The translations under genes and the position numbers were made by a program. This document shows positions 18,646-31,912 of a stretch of 64,000 nt of DNA, piece by piece. The notes beneath the pieces were generated by a model. That model was not told the origin of the DNA, searched no databases, and saw only the letters and a list, made by a program, of their open reading frames with translations. The number at the start of each line of letters is the position of its first letter. Position 1 is the first letter of the stretch. Origin of the DNA: Shewanella indica (lineage in GTDB: Bacteria > Pseudomonadota > Gammaproteobacteria > Enterobacterales > Shewanellaceae); contig NZ_NIJK01000046.1 of assembly GCF_002836975.1 (NCBI RefSeq), forward strand, positions 1 through 64,000, written 5' to 3'.

Positions 18646-19959
18646 ATGAGCGAAACACATTTATCTCAACAAAAATTTGCCGAACTGCCACTACATCCTG
18701 AAGTAATTCAGGCGCTTGCAGAAAACGGTTTCGAATATTGTACGCCTATTCAGGCACTTTCCCTGCCGGTACTTTTGCAGGGCAAGGATATCGCCGGGCA
18801 GGCGCAGACAGGTACGGGCAAAACCCTGGCCTTTCTGGTAGCAACTTTTAACCATTTACTTTCCACCGATATTCCCGCCGAACGCCAACTTAATCAGCCC
18901 AGAGCCATCATCATGGCACCAACCCGGGAACTGGCGATTCAGATAGCCAAAGATGCCACCTTGCTGTCCAAACACACTAAACTCAAGGTGGGGATTGTCT
19001 ATGGCGGCGAAGGCTATGATGCCCAGCGCAAGGTGCTGGACAAGGGCGTGGATATCCTGATTGGTACCACAGGACGCATTATAGATTATGTGCGTCAAGG
19101 GGTTATCAACCTCAGCGCTATTCAGGCGGTAGTGTTGGATGAAGCGGATCGCATGTTTGATCTGGGCTTTATCAAAGACATTCGCTTCCTGTTCCGCCGT
19201 ATGCCGGATGCCAAAGACAGGCTCAACATGCTGTTCTCGGCTACCCTGTCGATGAAGGTGCAGGAGCTGGCTTATGACCATATGAATGATCCGGTCAAAG
19301 TCGAAATTGCACCGGAAGAGAAGACCTCAAAAAACATCAAGGAAGAGCTGTTCTATCCTTCGATGAAGGACAAGATCCCACTGCTGCTTACCCTGATAGA
19401 GGAAGATTGGCCGGATAAGGCGATAGTCTTTGCCAACACTAAACATCAGTGCGAAAACCTCTGGGGCTGGCTCGAAGGAGATGGTCACAGAGTCGGTCTA
19501 CTGACAGGTGATGTGCCGCAGAAGAAACGTCTTAAGATCCTGGAGTTGTTCACCAAGGGTGATCTGGATATTTTAGTGGCCACAGACGTCGCAGCCCGTG
19601 GCCTGCATATCTCAGATGTGTCCCATGTCTATAACTTCGACCTGCCTGATGACTGCGAAGACTATGTTCATCGTATCGGTCGTACTGGCCGCGCCGGTGC
19701 CAAAGGGGTTTCAGTTAGCTTTGCCTGTGAAGAATACGCCCTTAACCTGCCGGCTATCGAAGACTATATCAAGCACTCGATTCCGGTAACCTCTTACGAT
19801 GCCGAAGCCTTGCTCGATGATATTCCTGCACCGGTTCGTATCCATCGTAAGCATGCCGGACCGCGTAATACCCGCGATCGCGGTCAGGGACGTCCTCAGG
19901 GAGCTCATCGTAGCGGTGGTCGTCCACCTCGTCACGACAGGACCCGCAGACATTCCTGA
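18646..19959 (+). CDS. rhlB: ATP-dependent RNA helicase RhlB
   Basis: A 437-residue DEAD-box helicase. It has the Q motif (FEYCTPIQ), Walker A AQTGTGKT (53-60), PTRELA, the DEAD box in [16 protein letters not shown], and the C-terminal ARGLHI and HRIGRTGR motifs, ending in an Arg/Gly-rich basic tail. RhlB is the helicase of the RNA degradosome and unwinds structured mRNA for RNase E and PNPase. Start ATG at 18646 gives [11 protein letters not shown], matching the family; the frame is open upstream but that part has no helicase homology. gppA begins on the next base after its TGA, the same pairing as in E. coli. Confidence 0.97.
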   Translation: MSETHLSQQKFAELPLHPEVIQALAENGFEYCTPIQALSLPVLLQGKDIAGQAQTGTGKTLAFLVATFNHLLSTDIPAERQLNQPRAIIMAPTRELAIQIAKDATLLSKHTKLKVGIVYGGEGYDAQRKVLDKGVDILIGTTGRIIDYVRQGVINLSAIQAVVLDEADRMFDLGFIKDIRFLFRRMPDAKDRLNMLFSATLSMKVQELAYDHMNDPVKVEIAPEEKTSKNIKEELFYPSMKDKIPLLLTLIEEDWPDKAIVFANTKHQCENLWGWLEGDGHRVGLLTGDVPQKKRLKILELFTKGDLDILVATDVAARGLHISDVSHVYNFDLPDDCEDYVHRIGRTGRAGAKGVSVSFACEEYALNLPAIEDYIKHSIPVTSYDAEALLDDIPAPVRIHRKHAGPRNTRDRGQGRPQGAHRSGGRPPRHDRTRRHS

Positions 19960-20880
19960 ATGCCGAAACCCGCCTATGCTGCCATAACCCTTGGCTCCAA
20001 TAGCTTCAATATGCTGGTTGCCCGTACCGTCGGCGGCCAGCCCAAGGTTCTCGCCAAGTATAAGCGTAAGGTGAGGTTGGCCGAGGGAATCGAGGCCGAT
20101 GGCAGTCTTAATCAGGCGGCATTCGAACGAGGCCTCGATTGCCTGGCGATGTTCGCCAATATGCTTGTTGAGCATCAAGTCGATGATGCCAATGTGGCTG
20201 TTATTGCTACCGCAACTCTTCGCTGTATCAGCAATGCAGATGAATTCAATCGTCGTGCCCTGCAAATATTGGGGCACCCGATAGAGATCATCTGCGGTAT
20301 GCGCGAAGCCGAACTTATCTATCAAGGCATGGTGGCGACCACTCATGGTGAAGGGCGACGCCTGGTGATAGATATAGGTGGCGCCAGTACCGAGTTTATT
20401 GTGGGTGACGGTGAAAAGGTGCTGTTTAAAACCAGTCTGCCCATAGGTTGTGTCACCTATAATCAATGCTTTTTCACCTCTGCCCCCCTGCAACCGCTGG
20501 ACTTTGACGATGTGCGAGCCAAGGTGGAGCAGGCCTTGGCTGAACACAAATCGACTTTGAAAGCGCTGGGCTGGCATTCGGTGGTCGGTGCTTCCGGAGC
20601 AGTGCAGTCAGTGGTTGAAGTGTTGCAGCACAGGCAGGAGTCGGAAACCCTGACCCTGACGGTGCTGGAGTCGTTGAAACAGGAGTTGCTGGCGCAGGAG
20701 AGCCTAACTTTGGATGGCATAAGTGGCCTTTGCCCCGAGCGGGCGCCGACCTTTGCATCCGGAGTTGCCATCTTGCTGGCGCTGTTTGAACTTTTGGGTA
20801 TTGAACGCCTGCATTTATCCGGCGGCGCTTTGCGTGAAGGGGTGCTGCAGATGTTGGCCAAACGGCAGTTTGCAGAATAA
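19960..20880 (+). CDS. gppA: GppA/Ppx-family phosphatase, short form
   Basis: A 306-residue protein of the exopolyphosphatase/guanosine pentaphosphatase family, which removes phosphate from pppGpp or polyphosphate. Visible motifs: N-terminal TLGSNSFNMLV, catalytic-region ICGMREAELIYQG, and the phosphate-binding VIDIGGASTEF and GASGAVQS. E. coli GppA has 494 residues; this protein stops after the two actin-like domains and lacks the HD-type C-terminal region. The sequence ends cleanly before a terminator, so it appears to be a natural short form and not a truncation. It starts immediately after the rhlB stop codon, so translation is probably coupled. Confidence 0.88.
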   Translation: MPKPAYAAITLGSNSFNMLVARTVGGQPKVLAKYKRKVRLAEGIEADGSLNQAAFERGLDCLAMFANMLVEHQVDDANVAVIATATLRCISNADEFNRRALQILGHPIEIICGMREAELIYQGMVATTHGEGRRLVIDIGGASTEFIVGDGEKVLFKTSLPIGCVTYNQCFFTSAPLQPLDFDDVRAKVEQALAEHKSTLKALGWHSVVGASGAVQSVVEVLQHRQESETLTLTVLESLKQELLAQESLTLDGISGLCPERAPTFASGVAILLALFELLGIERLHLSGGALREGVLQMLAKRQFAE

Positions 20881-20889
20881 GCACAATTA

Positions 20890-20916
20890 AAAAAGGACCT
20901 TAACCAGGTCCTTTTT
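20890..20916 (+). terminator. Terminator after gppA
   Basis: AAAAAGGACCT (20890-20900) and AGGTCCTTTTT (20906-20916) form an 11-bp stem with loop TAACC and a T tract. The A run on the other side makes it able to work in both directions, between convergent gppA and the thioredoxin-like gene. Confidence 0.9.
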
Positions 20917-20985
20917 ACTATCTCATTTTTTTTGTTGCTACAGTCCGAGTGCACCTTAGGTTACGCGGCATAGTGGCTTGAAAGA

Positions 20986-21525
20986 TTACTCGAGGATCTT
21001 GGCCAGATCCTGCTCCAGAGAGACTTCCGGGCGTTCAACGATACGGCCAATCTCTTTGCCATCCTGAAGTACAATAAAGGTTGGGATCCGCTGGAAGTCA
21101 TATTGAGCAGCCAAGCCTTCCGGATCCTGTTTCTGGCGATCAACCCCGATATAACGCACCTGGATATTAGGGTTGGCTACTTGCTCCATGATGCGGATAA
21201 AGCGCGGTGTTTCTCTGTGGCAGTCCGGGCACCATGTACCTATGATGACGACAATTTCTGTGGCTTTCTTGACCGCTTTTACTGGAGCCAATACCTCTGC
21301 TTCTACCTGATAACTTTGATAGCCACTGCTGAATTCGGGTAATTCTGTCACCAGTTTCTGTGCTTCGACTGCGCCCGTTAAGATCACTTCCTGTTTCTCC
21401 TCGCTGCAGGTGGCGATAAAGCCTTCCTGTTTGTCTTCGAAACCACAACCGCCATTGGCCATAACCTGGCAACTGAAGAATAACGCGGTGGTGGCGAGTA
21501 ACGCTTTTACATTCTGGTGCATCAT
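20986..21525 (-). CDS. Periplasmic thioredoxin-family protein
   Basis: A 179-residue secreted thioredoxin-fold protein. It has a signal peptide (MMHQNVKALLATTALFFSCQ, likely cut after VMA) and redox motif Cys99-Pro-Asp-Cys102 in IIGTWCPDCHRE, with FQRIPTFIVL as the cis-proline loop. Two extra cysteines lie in the mature N terminus (GGCGFED, IATCSEE). A CPDC centre suggests reduction of periplasmic disulfides or a peroxide-linked role; the substrate is unknown. Either of two adjacent ATG codons may be used, with GAGG just upstream. It is a single gene convergent with gppA and upstream of nothing on its strand. Confidence 0.85.
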   Translation of the reverse strand: MMHQNVKALLATTALFFSCQVMANGGCGFEDKQEGFIATCSEEKQEVILTGAVEAQKLVTELPEFSSGYQSYQVEAEVLAPVKAVKKATEIVVIIGTWCPDCHRETPRFIRIMEQVANPNIQVRYIGVDRQKQDPEGLAAQYDFQRIPTFIVLQDGKEIGRIVERPEVSLEQDLAKILE

Positions 21526-21691
21526 ACTACCTCGGGTGGGGTGACTCCATACCTTGATTCAACCATTGGTGAGGGATATAGCAAAGAGACAAACACTATG
21601 TATGTTAGCAAGATCACTAAATAATTTTGATCTGAACAAAGAGGTTTTTCAACGAGGGAGTGGATTCTTGCCGGGAATGAGACAAATACAA

Positions 21692-21716
21692 AAAAGCCGC
21701 CTTGAAGGCGGCTTTG
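21692..21716 (-). terminator. Terminator after hemB
   Basis: AAAGCCGCCT (21693-21702) pairs with AGGCGGCTTT (21706-21715). On the minus strand the stem is followed by TTTTTGTATTTG, giving a standard intrinsic terminator 10 nt after the hemB stop. Confidence 0.92.
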
Positions 21717-21725
21717 GAGTTCAAT

Positions 21726-24626
<2,901 letters not shown>

Positions 24627-24634
<8 letters not shown>

Positions 24635-25430
24635 GAATGCTCTCCAGCTTAAAGAAACGCAAGCTGTTGCTAAAGCACTGGCGCGCAAGACTCTCCAGCG
24701 ACTGACCTCGGATGTCGGCGACAGCTTGGGCTATGTAAGGCAGATACTTGGGCTCATTGCGGCCCGATTTCGGCTTGGGTCGCATGCTGCGTGGCAGTAG
24801 ATAGGGACTGTCGGTTTCCAGTAATAATCTGTTGTCCGGGATTAATGGCAGAGCGCTGACCAGATCTTGTCCACGGCGTTCGTCACAAACCCAACCCGTT
24901 ACGCCCAGGTACAGATCCCTGGCAATATAGTCTTCGGCCTGTTTGGGGCCGTCGGTAAAACAGTGCAGTAGCGCTGCCGGAAGGGCTTCCAGATAGTCAT
25001 CCAGAATAGCCAGAAAATCATCATGGGCGTCGCGTTGATGCATCAGTACCGGGTATTGCAGTTCTACCGCCAGAGCCAACTGGGACTCAAAGGCCTGGCG
25101 TTGCTGCTGGCGCGGCGAAAAGTCTCTGTTGTAGTCCAGGCCGCATTCCCCTATGGCAACCACGCCCGGTTGCCTGGCCAGTTGTTTCAGTTCGGCGGCG
25201 CTCTTCGTCTGCCACTCGCTGGCATGATGAGGGTGGACACCTACTGTGGTGTAGACTTTTCGGGGATATTGCCGGCAAACCTGGATGCAGCTTCGGCTTT
25301 CATCCAGATGGCTGCCAATAATGATAAGCGGCGAGACGCCTTCGCCTGCCGCTTCATTGATAACTCGATTGAGATCTTGTTCCAGGTGGCTGCCAATTAG
25401 ATTGACAGCGATATCCAGGTATTGATTCAC
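24627..25430 (-). CDS. tatD: TatD-family metal-dependent DNase
   Basis: A 267-residue TIM-barrel nuclease (3'-5' exonuclease activity is known for E. coli TatD). Metal-binding motifs are all present: VGVHPHHAS, AIGECGLDYNRDF, MHQRDAHDD, LHCFTDG and ETDSPYLLP. The segment GVTGWVCDERRG closely matches E. coli TatD and separates it from the YcfH and YjjV paralogs. It belongs to the tat cluster but has one extra gene between it and tatC. It overlaps its upstream neighbour by 4 bp (ATGA). Despite the name it is not needed for Tat export. Confidence 0.95.
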
Positions 25431-25942
25431 TGCAGACGCTTGACCCTGATAGTGCTGTTGCGCCCTTCAGTTCCCAACAGGAATGAGCCTAAGGCGGCTT
25501 TTTCGATATAAACCTTCTGCCCGGATTTCAGGCGGAAATTGCGGCTGTCGGTTTGTTTCCAAACCTGACCGTTACTGAAGCTGATTTTGAGGGCACCATA
25601 GGGGTCTTTATCGACCTCGCTGATGGTCAGGAAAATCTTCGCAACTTCATTTTTCTTGCTGGTCTGGATAGTGGATTCCAGGTTATCGGCACCGAAGTCG
25701 GCCGCAGGATCGGCCTGAACACTCTTGGCCACAGGCGCAGCGGCAACCACAGTGGTTGCTTCGGCAGCACTAACTTGGCTGGCTTTTACATGAGAGACTT
25801 TGGCAGCCAGCTCATCGTAGCAGATGAGCCGGTCGAGTTTATCAGTTAGGGAGGCACATTGAGCCAATTCCTGCTCGATACCGGCCTGAGCCTGAAAACA
25901 AAGCAGTGCAGCAGTAGAGGCAGCAATCCAGGTTAAACGCAT
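25427..25942 (-). CDS. Secreted hypothetical protein between tatC and tatD
   Basis: A 171-residue protein with a signal peptide (MRLTWIAASTAALLCFQAQA) and a mature start GIEQELAQCASLTDKLDRLI containing the common motif C-x8-RLxCYD, found in several secreted proteins of unknown role. A low-complexity Ala/Val/Ser segment (about 60-90) links to a beta-rich C-terminal part (VWKQTDSRNFRLKSGQKVYIEK...RVKRLQ) that looks like a small SH3/OB-like domain. The start at 25942 has AAGGA eight bases upstream; an ATG three codons earlier lacks room for a ribosome-binding site. It overlaps tatD by 4 bp. I do not recognise a function. Confidence 0.75.
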   Translation of the reverse strand: MRLTWIAASTAALLCFQAQAGIEQELAQCASLTDKLDRLICYDELAAKVSHVKASQVSAAEATTVVAAAPVAKSVQADPAADFGADNLESTIQTSKKNEVAKIFLTISEVDKDPYGALKISFSNGQVWKQTDSRNFRLKSGQKVYIEKAALGSFLLGTEGRNSTIRVKRLQ

Positions 25943-25990
25943 GAATATCATCCTTCTTTTATTCTTGTTATTGCCCTTGCTGCCTGCTGA

Positions 25991-26746
25991 TTATGCCTGT
26001 TTTTCTTCGGTTTCATCCTCGTCTGATTCATCCGAAGCCTTGCTGTAAAAACGGGCAGCCAAGAGTCCACCTTCAAACAATAACAGCATTGGCACGGCCA
26101 GCATAGTCTGAGAGATGACATCAGGCGGTGTTAGCATCATGCCCACCACAAAGGCACCGACAACGATATAGGGGCGTTTAGCTCTTAGGTCTTCCGGAGT
26201 CGTGACACCGGCCCAGCACAACAAAATCACGGCGACCGGGATCTCGAATGCCAAACCAAAGGCAAAGAACAGCTTCAGAATAAAGCTCAGATAACTGCTG
26301 ATATCGGTCGCTACCTGAACCCCTTCCGGAGCCACACTGGTAAAGAAGCCGAATACGACCGGGAATACTACATAGTAGGCAAAGGCGATCCCCAAATAAA
26401 ACAGCAGAGTACTGCTGAATAAGAGCGGAACTACCAGACGTTTTTCATGTTTATACAGTCCGGGCGCGACAAAGGACCAGATCTGAAATAGCACATAGGG
26501 CACTGCAATAAAAAAAGACAGTACCAGTGTTAGTTTAAAGGGAGCAAAAAACGGCGCGGCCACATCCGTTGCAATCATACTGCCGGTATCCGGCAATGAC
26601 TGCATCAATGGGATCGCCATATAGTGATAGATATCATTGGCCCAGTAAACCAGGGCAATAAACACGATAAGCACACTTGCAATGGCTTTGAGCAGTTTAG
26701 TGCGCAGTTCAAGCAAGTGGCTGATTAATGGCTGCTGTTGCGACAT
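25991..26746 (-). CDS. tatC: Sec-independent translocase TatC
   Basis: A 251-residue inner-membrane protein with six hydrophobic segments and the conserved N-terminal [12 protein letters not shown] and the periplasmic loop [19 protein letters not shown] region ([18 protein letters not shown]). With TatB it recognises twin-arginine signal peptides. The C terminus is charged ([10 protein letters not shown]). It is preceded 10 nt upstream by tatB in the standard tatABC order. Confidence 0.97.
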   Translation of the reverse strand: MSQQQPLISHLLELRTKLLKAIASVLIVFIALVYWANDIYHYMAIPLMQSLPDTGSMIATDVAAPFFAPFKLTLVLSFFIAVPYVLFQIWSFVAPGLYKHEKRLVVPLLFSSTLLFYLGIAFAYYVVFPVVFGFFTSVAPEGVQVATDISSYLSFILKLFFAFGLAFEIPVAVILLCWAGVTTPEDLRAKRPYIVVGAFVVGMMLTPPDVISQTMLAVPMLLLFEGGLLAARFYSKASDESDEDETEEKQA

Positions 26747-26756
26747 GCGTTACCCA

Positions 26757-27170
<414 letters not shown>

Positions 27171-27416
27171 TTACGCCTGTTCTTTGTCCTTGGACTCAGG
27201 CTTCTTATCAGTCGCCTGTGCTTTGGGGTCTGCCTGAGTGTTCTGTGCAGAAGTGTCCTCGATGGCCTTCTTGTCCTCGTCACTGGACATGGCATTTTTA
27301 AATCCTTTAACTGCTCCGCCGAGGTCGCCGCCCAGTGAACGCAGCTTCTTGGTGCCGAACAGCAGCACTACAATTAACGCGATGATGAGAAGTTGCCAAA
27401 TACTGATACCACCCAT
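27171..27416 (-). CDS. tatA: Sec-independent translocase TatA
   Basis: An 81-residue protein: short membrane helix ([18 protein letters not shown]), [14 protein letters not shown] hinge and amphipathic helix, then a hydrophilic Lys/Asp/Gln tail. It oligomerises to form the export passage for folded proteins. First gene of tatABC, 59 nt after ubiB; the start follows AGAGGAAACCTTC. Confidence 0.97.
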   Translation of the reverse strand: MGGISIWQLLIIALIVVLLFGTKKLRSLGGDLGGAVKGFKNAMSSDEDKKAIEDTSAQNTQADPKAQATDKKPESKDKEQA

Positions 27417-27475
27417 GAAGGTTTCCTCTTAGATAATCTTGGTTCAATTATGAACCTTTAATTAAAATGTACTAA

Positions 27476-29125
27476 TTAAAATTTCTTAATTTTAGGCCTG
27501 GATCGCCATCCAACAAACCATAGGATTGCTCCGACCCCAATACTGACATAGGACGGCCACAGTGTAGCGTCCTGACTGAGTGAAATCGTGCCACAGATCA
27601 ACAAAATTGCGGATGTGATTAACAAATAATTACTCTTGTGTGCTTTTTGCTGGTGTTTAAGATACTTATCCAACATCTGCTGCTGAGCTCCAAGGAGATT
27701 ACGCCCCAGCTTCAGATTGTCATATATCAGTTCCGGAAACTCTGGAAGTTTATCAGACCAGAAGGGCAATTGTGTTTGCACTTTTTTGAACATTGCCTTG
27801 GGGCCGACCTGTTCTGCCATCCACTGCTCAAGAAAAGGCTTGGCCGTTTGCCACAGATCCAGTTGAGGATAAAGCTGACGTCCCAAGCCTTCGATATAGA
27901 GCAAGGTTTTTTCCAGCAAGACCAACTGCGGCTGTACCACTATATGGAAGCGGCGCGCGGTGCGAAACAGTTCCAGCAGCACATGGCCGAAGGAGATCTC
28001 ATCCAGCGGCTTGTTGAACATGGGTTCACACACCACTTTAACCGCTTGCTCGAAGGCCTGAATATCGGTATCGGCTGAAACCCAACCGGATTCCACATAC
28101 AGCTGGGCGATACGGCGGTAATCACGGTTGAAAAAGGCGAGAAAGTTTTCTGCCAGATAGCGTTTATCCGTGTCGTTAAGTGTTCCCATAATGCCGCAGT
28201 CCAGACCTATATAGAAAGGATCTTCCGGGTGCTCACGGGAAATAAAGATGTTGCCCGGGTGCATGTCGGCGTGGAAAAAGTTATCGCGAAATACCTGGGT
28301 AAAGAAGAGTTCCACCCCACGCTCGGCCAATAGCTTGAGGTTGGTGCCCTGGGCCTTGAGCGCGGCTATATCAGATACAGGGATCCCCTCAATGCGCTCC
28401 ATCACCATCATCCTTGGATAGCAAAGCTCTTCATAGACATAGGGAATATAGAGGGCGTTGGAGTCGATAAAATTGTTGCGCAGCTTGACTGTATTGAGCG
28501 CTTCCAGTTTAAGGTTGAGCTCCCCCAAAATGGTAGTGCGGTAGTCTTCCACCACTTCGGCCGGGCGCAGGCGGTTATCCGGGCCGAGAATGGTTTCCAG
28601 CAGCTTGGCACTCTGGCTCATCAGCTGTAGGTCGGCGAGAATGTTTTGCTCTACATTGGGGCGTAATACCTTGAGGACCACAGGTTTGCCGTTGGACTTG
28701 AGCGTTGCCGTGTGCACTTGGGAAATTGATGCCGAGGCCAGCGGGGTATCGTCAAAGTCGTCAAACAGGGTTTCTATGGGGGCTTTGAGCTCGGCCTCAA
28801 TAGCTTCTCGTGCCAGCTTGGAGTCAAATGGCGGGACTCTGTCCTGCAACATGGCCAATTCATGGGCCCATTCATCACTGAGCAGATCGCGACGGGTGGA
28901 GAGCATCTGGCCGAACTTGATATAAACTGGCCCCAATTCTTGCATCGCCAGTTTCAGACGTTCACCACCGGCCTTGGATTTATGTTTGTTGCGCAGCCAA
29001 AACAGACTGCGACGCCAGAGTTTAAAGTACCAAGGGGTCAACTTTTTCGGCAACAGCTCGTCCAAACCATAATGCAGGGCAATGCTGATAACCTGATATC
29101 CTCTCTTGATACTGGCGAAACTCAT
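27476..29125 (-). CDS. ubiB: UbiB, kinase-like ubiquinone biosynthesis protein
   Basis: A 549-residue ADCK/UbiB-family atypical kinase needed for ubiquinone synthesis. The signature KxGQ motif is at Lys70-Gln73 ([13 protein letters not shown]), followed by the Ala-rich loop [12 protein letters not shown] and the kinase-like core with FHADMHPGN and the DCGIMG metal motif. Two C-terminal hydrophobic helices (about 500-540) anchor it in the inner membrane. The start overlaps the ubiJ stop by 4 bp. Confidence 0.97.
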   Translation of the reverse strand: MSFASIKRGYQVISIALHYGLDELLPKKLTPWYFKLWRRSLFWLRNKHKSKAGGERLKLAMQELGPVYIKFGQMLSTRRDLLSDEWAHELAMLQDRVPPFDSKLAREAIEAELKAPIETLFDDFDDTPLASASISQVHTATLKSNGKPVVLKVLRPNVEQNILADLQLMSQSAKLLETILGPDNRLRPAEVVEDYRTTILGELNLKLEALNTVKLRNNFIDSNALYIPYVYEELCYPRMMVMERIEGIPVSDIAALKAQGTNLKLLAERGVELFFTQVFRDNFFHADMHPGNIFISREHPEDPFYIGLDCGIMGTLNDTDKRYLAENFLAFFNRDYRRIAQLYVESGWVSADTDIQAFEQAVKVVCEPMFNKPLDEISFGHVLLELFRTARRFHIVVQPQLVLLEKTLLYIEGLGRQLYPQLDLWQTAKPFLEQWMAEQVGPKAMFKKVQTQLPFWSDKLPEFPELIYDNLKLGRNLLGAQQQMLDKYLKHQQKAHKSNYLLITSAILLICGTISLSQDATLWPSYVSIGVGAILWFVGWRSRPKIKKF

Positions 29126-29754
29126 GGGCTTTTCTTGTCCTTCAAATTGGCGAGTCGTTGTTCTAAGGCGTCCGTGGCGGCCGCAAGCTCGTCAATTTTG
29201 TCGCAATGGTGAATAAATTCAAGCCGATGAGGGGCTAATTTGTACTCTTCGGTGGTTAATTGCGCCAGATGGGACTGGGTCTTGTTAAACACCCGGCTTA
29301 AATCTGCCTTGGCTCGCTCCAGACCGCTCAATAATATATGCGTCGGGGCATCGCCCAGATAACGGGACAAAGGCTCGGCAAAGTCGAATCTGACCTGTTG
29401 CAGAAAATGGCTGAATGTTTGCAGCAGAGCGAGTTCCCCTTCGATGACCAGCTTATCTTGCTTGATAAGCTCGGTGAGACTCTCGCCTTCGCCCAGGCGA
29501 TAGAGAGTGGTGGCATCGGCCTTGACGGTTACCGCCACCTCGCCCTCATAGCTGGAAAGCACCTGAATTTTCTTGGCAAACACCAGATAAAGCGGCCAAT
29601 TTAGTTGACTGAGCTGCAGACACAGGACTTTACCGTGCAGCGATTTCAGCCGAGCATATTCGTCTTCGGCTTGGTCGGTGACTTTCTCTAGTGCCATCTC
29701 CAGAGCGGCGCAGCACAACAGCCGCCACTGGGATGTCAGGTTCAGCTCATTCAT
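29122..29754 (-). CDS. ubiJ: UbiJ, SCP2-domain ubiquinone biosynthesis accessory factor
   Basis: A 210-residue protein with an SCP2 lipid-binding fold in its first ~115 residues and a helical, partly coiled-coil C terminus ([23 protein letters not shown]). UbiJ organises the soluble Ubi complex. It lies 1 nt after ubiE and overlaps ubiB, the same ubiE-ubiJ-ubiB order as E. coli. Confidence 0.94.
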   Translation of the reverse strand: MNELNLTSQWRLLCCAALEMALEKVTDQAEDEYARLKSLHGKVLCLQLSQLNWPLYLVFAKKIQVLSSYEGEVAVTVKADATTLYRLGEGESLTELIKQDKLVIEGELALLQTFSHFLQQVRFDFAEPLSRYLGDAPTHILLSGLERAKADLSRVFNKTQSHLAQLTTEEYKLAPHRLEFIHHCDKIDELAAATDALEQRLANLKDKKSP

Positions 29755-29755
29755 C

Positions 29756-30511
29756 TCAGAACTTATAGCCTCGATGCAGAGCCACTACGCCGTCGGTCAT
29801 ATTGATGTAATCCACCTGCTCCAGGCCGGCGTCCAGCATCATCTGCTTCAGAGTTTCCTGATCCGGGTGCATACGGATGGACTCGGCCAGATATTCGTAG
29901 CTGTCGGCATCTTTGGCAACCAACTGACCCATCTTGGGCAGGATCTTGAATGAATACAGATCATAGGCCTTGCGCATGATCTCATGCTGTGGCTTGGAGA
30001 ACTCCAATACCAACAATTTACCACCCGGCTTGAGCACTCGTTGCATTGAGCGCAGCGCCGCGTCTTTGTCGGTCACATTACGCAGGCCAAAGGCGATGGT
30101 GATGATATCGAAGTGATTGTCCGGAAATGGCAGCGCTTCGGCGTTGGCCTGTACGTAATTGACGTTGCCCACAATGCCCTTGTCGCGTAGTTTGCTGCGG
30201 CCAACTTTGAGCATGGAATCATTGATATCCGCCAGAATAACCTGGCCCTTGTCACCCACCAGGTGCGAGAATTTGGCGGTCAAATCACCTGTGCCACCGG
30301 CCAGATCCAATACCTTCATTCCCGGACGGGCACCGGCGCACTCTATGGTGAAGCGTTTCCAGAATCTATGGATACCAAAGGAAGCGACATCGTTCATGAT
30401 GTCGTATTTAGCGGCAACGGAATGGAAGACTCCGGCTACCAGGTCGGCCTTCTTTTCAGCTTCGACAGTTTTATACCCGAAATGTGTACTCTTTGGTGAG
30501 CCTTCAGACAT
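29756..30511 (-). CDS. ubiE: UbiE, ubiquinone/menaquinone C-methyltransferase
   Basis: A 251-residue SAM-dependent methyltransferase. Motif I is [12 protein letters not shown] (67-78); the family segments [31 protein letters not shown] and VLEFSKP are present. It methylates the quinone ring in both ubiquinone and menaquinone pathways. First gene of ubiE-ubiJ-ubiB. The region upstream holds a possible 75-codon frame and a hairpin; no clear promoter was picked out. Confidence 0.97.
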   Translation of the reverse strand: MSEGSPKSTHFGYKTVEAEKKADLVAGVFHSVAAKYDIMNDVASFGIHRFWKRFTIECAGARPGMKVLDLAGGTGDLTAKFSHLVGDKGQVILADINDSMLKVGRSKLRDKGIVGNVNYVQANAEALPFPDNHFDIITIAFGLRNVTDKDAALRSMQRVLKPGGKLLVLEFSKPQHEIMRKAYDLYSFKILPKMGQLVAKDADSYEYLAESIRMHPDQETLKQMMLDAGLEQVDYINMTDGVVALHRGYKF

Positions 30512-30553
30512 CAGTGTATTCCTATGACTAACTTGTATTGCAGCGAGTGTAAG

Positions 30554-30781
30554 CTATTGGTGCGGCTTGCTGAATCTTTGCGCGGCCAAGCTGTGATCGC
30601 CGCAGTAAAAAACTCTGTTGGCCCCGTGGCCAGACTGCGCATTAGACCACAATATCTGCCGGGGGTGAATAGCCCCAGCCGCCATAGCATTGCCGATGGC
30701 GGCTGAACTTCGCTGTGTCTTCCTGCCCATTCGGGCATAGGCAAGCTTGGCGTCGCTAAAGCAAAAAGAGTGGAGTTGCAT
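30554..30781 (-). CDS. Possible small hypothetical protein between hutG-like gene and ubiE
   Basis: A 75-codon frame whose ATG immediately follows the TGA of the formimidoylglutamase-like gene, the same zero-gap arrangement as rhlB-gppA, which favours translational coupling. The product begins MQLHSFCFSDAKLAYARMG and ends RFSKPHQ; it has no membrane segment or recognisable domain. A competing frame (30511-30738) overlaps it and ends in a TGATG overlap with ubiE. A 9-bp perfect inverted repeat (30677-30685 with 30696-30704) lies within both. Which frame, if any, is translated cannot be decided here. Confidence 0.3.
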   Translation of the reverse strand: MQLHSFCFSDAKLAYARMGRKTQRSSAAIGNAMAAGAIHPRQILWSNAQSGHGANRVFYCGDHSLAAQRFSKPHQ

Positions 30782-31804
30782 TCAGACCTGTTTGGCCTGC
30801 AGGTAGGCGTAAATTAGTTCGGCAAGGCACTGACCCACGGCCTTATAGCCTGCGGCCAGGCCTGCATCGTGGCATGCCGGGGCACCTTCTGCCAGATGCA
30901 GATAAACACTTTGGGTGTGGCGCGCCATATGGCTGACATAATGCGCCGCATCCAACAAAGGAATACCGGCAACGGTTGAGGCACTGGAGGGCATCTGGGT
31001 TATGGCATCCAGATCCAGCTCTATGGCTACCGGCAGCCCCGTATGACGCAGCTGGCGGGCAATATCGCTCAGAGCCTTCTCCAAGCTCAGCTCGCGACGT
31101 ACCCAAATCTGTTGCAGGCTGTGCCAGCTGCCACCAAATGCCGTAAGTTGTTCCAGATTGGCTTCACTGTTTTTCAGTTCATGCAGCCCGAGCACATGAT
31201 AATGCCCCAGGGCGCCGTTGGCCGCCGCATAACTGAAACCATTGCCACTGTGGCGGCCTTCCCGCAACCTGAAGTCTGAATGAGGATCCAGGTTGACCGC
31301 TGCCAGCGGCTTGGATAATGCCGCCCGGGCGGCGCTGAGTAAGCCAAAAGCGTTGTTGTGGCCACCGCCGATGACGATAGGCTCAAGTCCGGCGGCAAAA
31401 ACCGGGGTTAGGGCCTCTATAACCTGCTGATCCAGCGACTCCACCTCTTGTCTGAGTTGCTGACAATCATGGGCAGCATTGGCAACCGGGGTGATCTCCC
31501 CCAGCAGCAGGCATTCTTCACCACTTAAAAAGCGGTTGGACTGCAGGTTAAGCAGCGCCGGCAACATGGCGTCAAAGGCCTGGTTGGCGCCGCCTTGTCC
31601 CAGATTAGCTCTGGGCCCAAGATCTTCCTTGATACCTATGATGGCAAAACGGGCGCCTGCGGCTTTGGCCTGAGTCAGCGCATCCATATAGCTCGCCGCG
31701 CTTGGCAGCAGGCGCACTTTCTGACCCAGACGGGTTTCACCTTCTCTGGGGCTGAAAGATTGAGCTAACTTGGTTTGCGTGATGGGGGAGAGCGGCAGTT
31801 CCAT
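30782..31804 (-). CDS. Formimidoylglutamase / arginase-family hydrolase
   Basis: A 340-residue ureohydrolase. The two-manganese site is intact: His149 in GGGHNN, Asp173-x-His175-x-Asp177 in NLDPHSDF, and Asp264-x-Asp266 in ELDLDAI. GGGHNN in place of GGDHS, and the spacing, favour formimidoylglutamase (N-formimidoyl-glutamate to glutamate + formamide, histidine breakdown) over arginase or agmatinase. No other hut gene is adjacent, so the substrate remains inferred. Start MELPLSPI was chosen because AAAGGGAAACTCT precedes it; 9 further upstream codons are open. Confidence 0.8.
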   Translation of the reverse strand: MELPLSPITQTKLAQSFSPREGETRLGQKVRLLPSAASYMDALTQAKAAGARFAIIGIKEDLGPRANLGQGGANQAFDAMLPALLNLQSNRFLSGEECLLLGEITPVANAAHDCQQLRQEVESLDQQVIEALTPVFAAGLEPIVIGGGHNNAFGLLSAARAALSKPLAAVNLDPHSDFRLREGRHSGNGFSYAAANGALGHYHVLGLHELKNSEANLEQLTAFGGSWHSLQQIWVRRELSLEKALSDIARQLRHTGLPVAIELDLDAITQMPSSASTVAGIPLLDAAHYVSHMARHTQSVYLHLAEGAPACHDAGLAAGYKAVGQCLAELIYAYLQAKQV

Positions 31805-31871
31805 AGAGTTTCCCTTTCTCTGACGGGGCAATAACAGCCTCTATTTTGGCCTACGTTGAGCAAAAGGCAAC

Positions 31872-31896
31872 AAAAAAGCCGGCAGAAGCCGGCTTT
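31872..31896 (-). terminator. Terminator after rraA
   Basis: AAAGCCGGC (31875-31883) and GCCGGCTTT (31888-31896) form a 9-bp stem with loop AGAA; on the minus strand it is followed by TTTTTTG. It ends the rraA transcript 17 nt after its stop codon. Confidence 0.92.
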
Positions 31897-31912
31897 GGTT
31901 CAACAGTGAATA

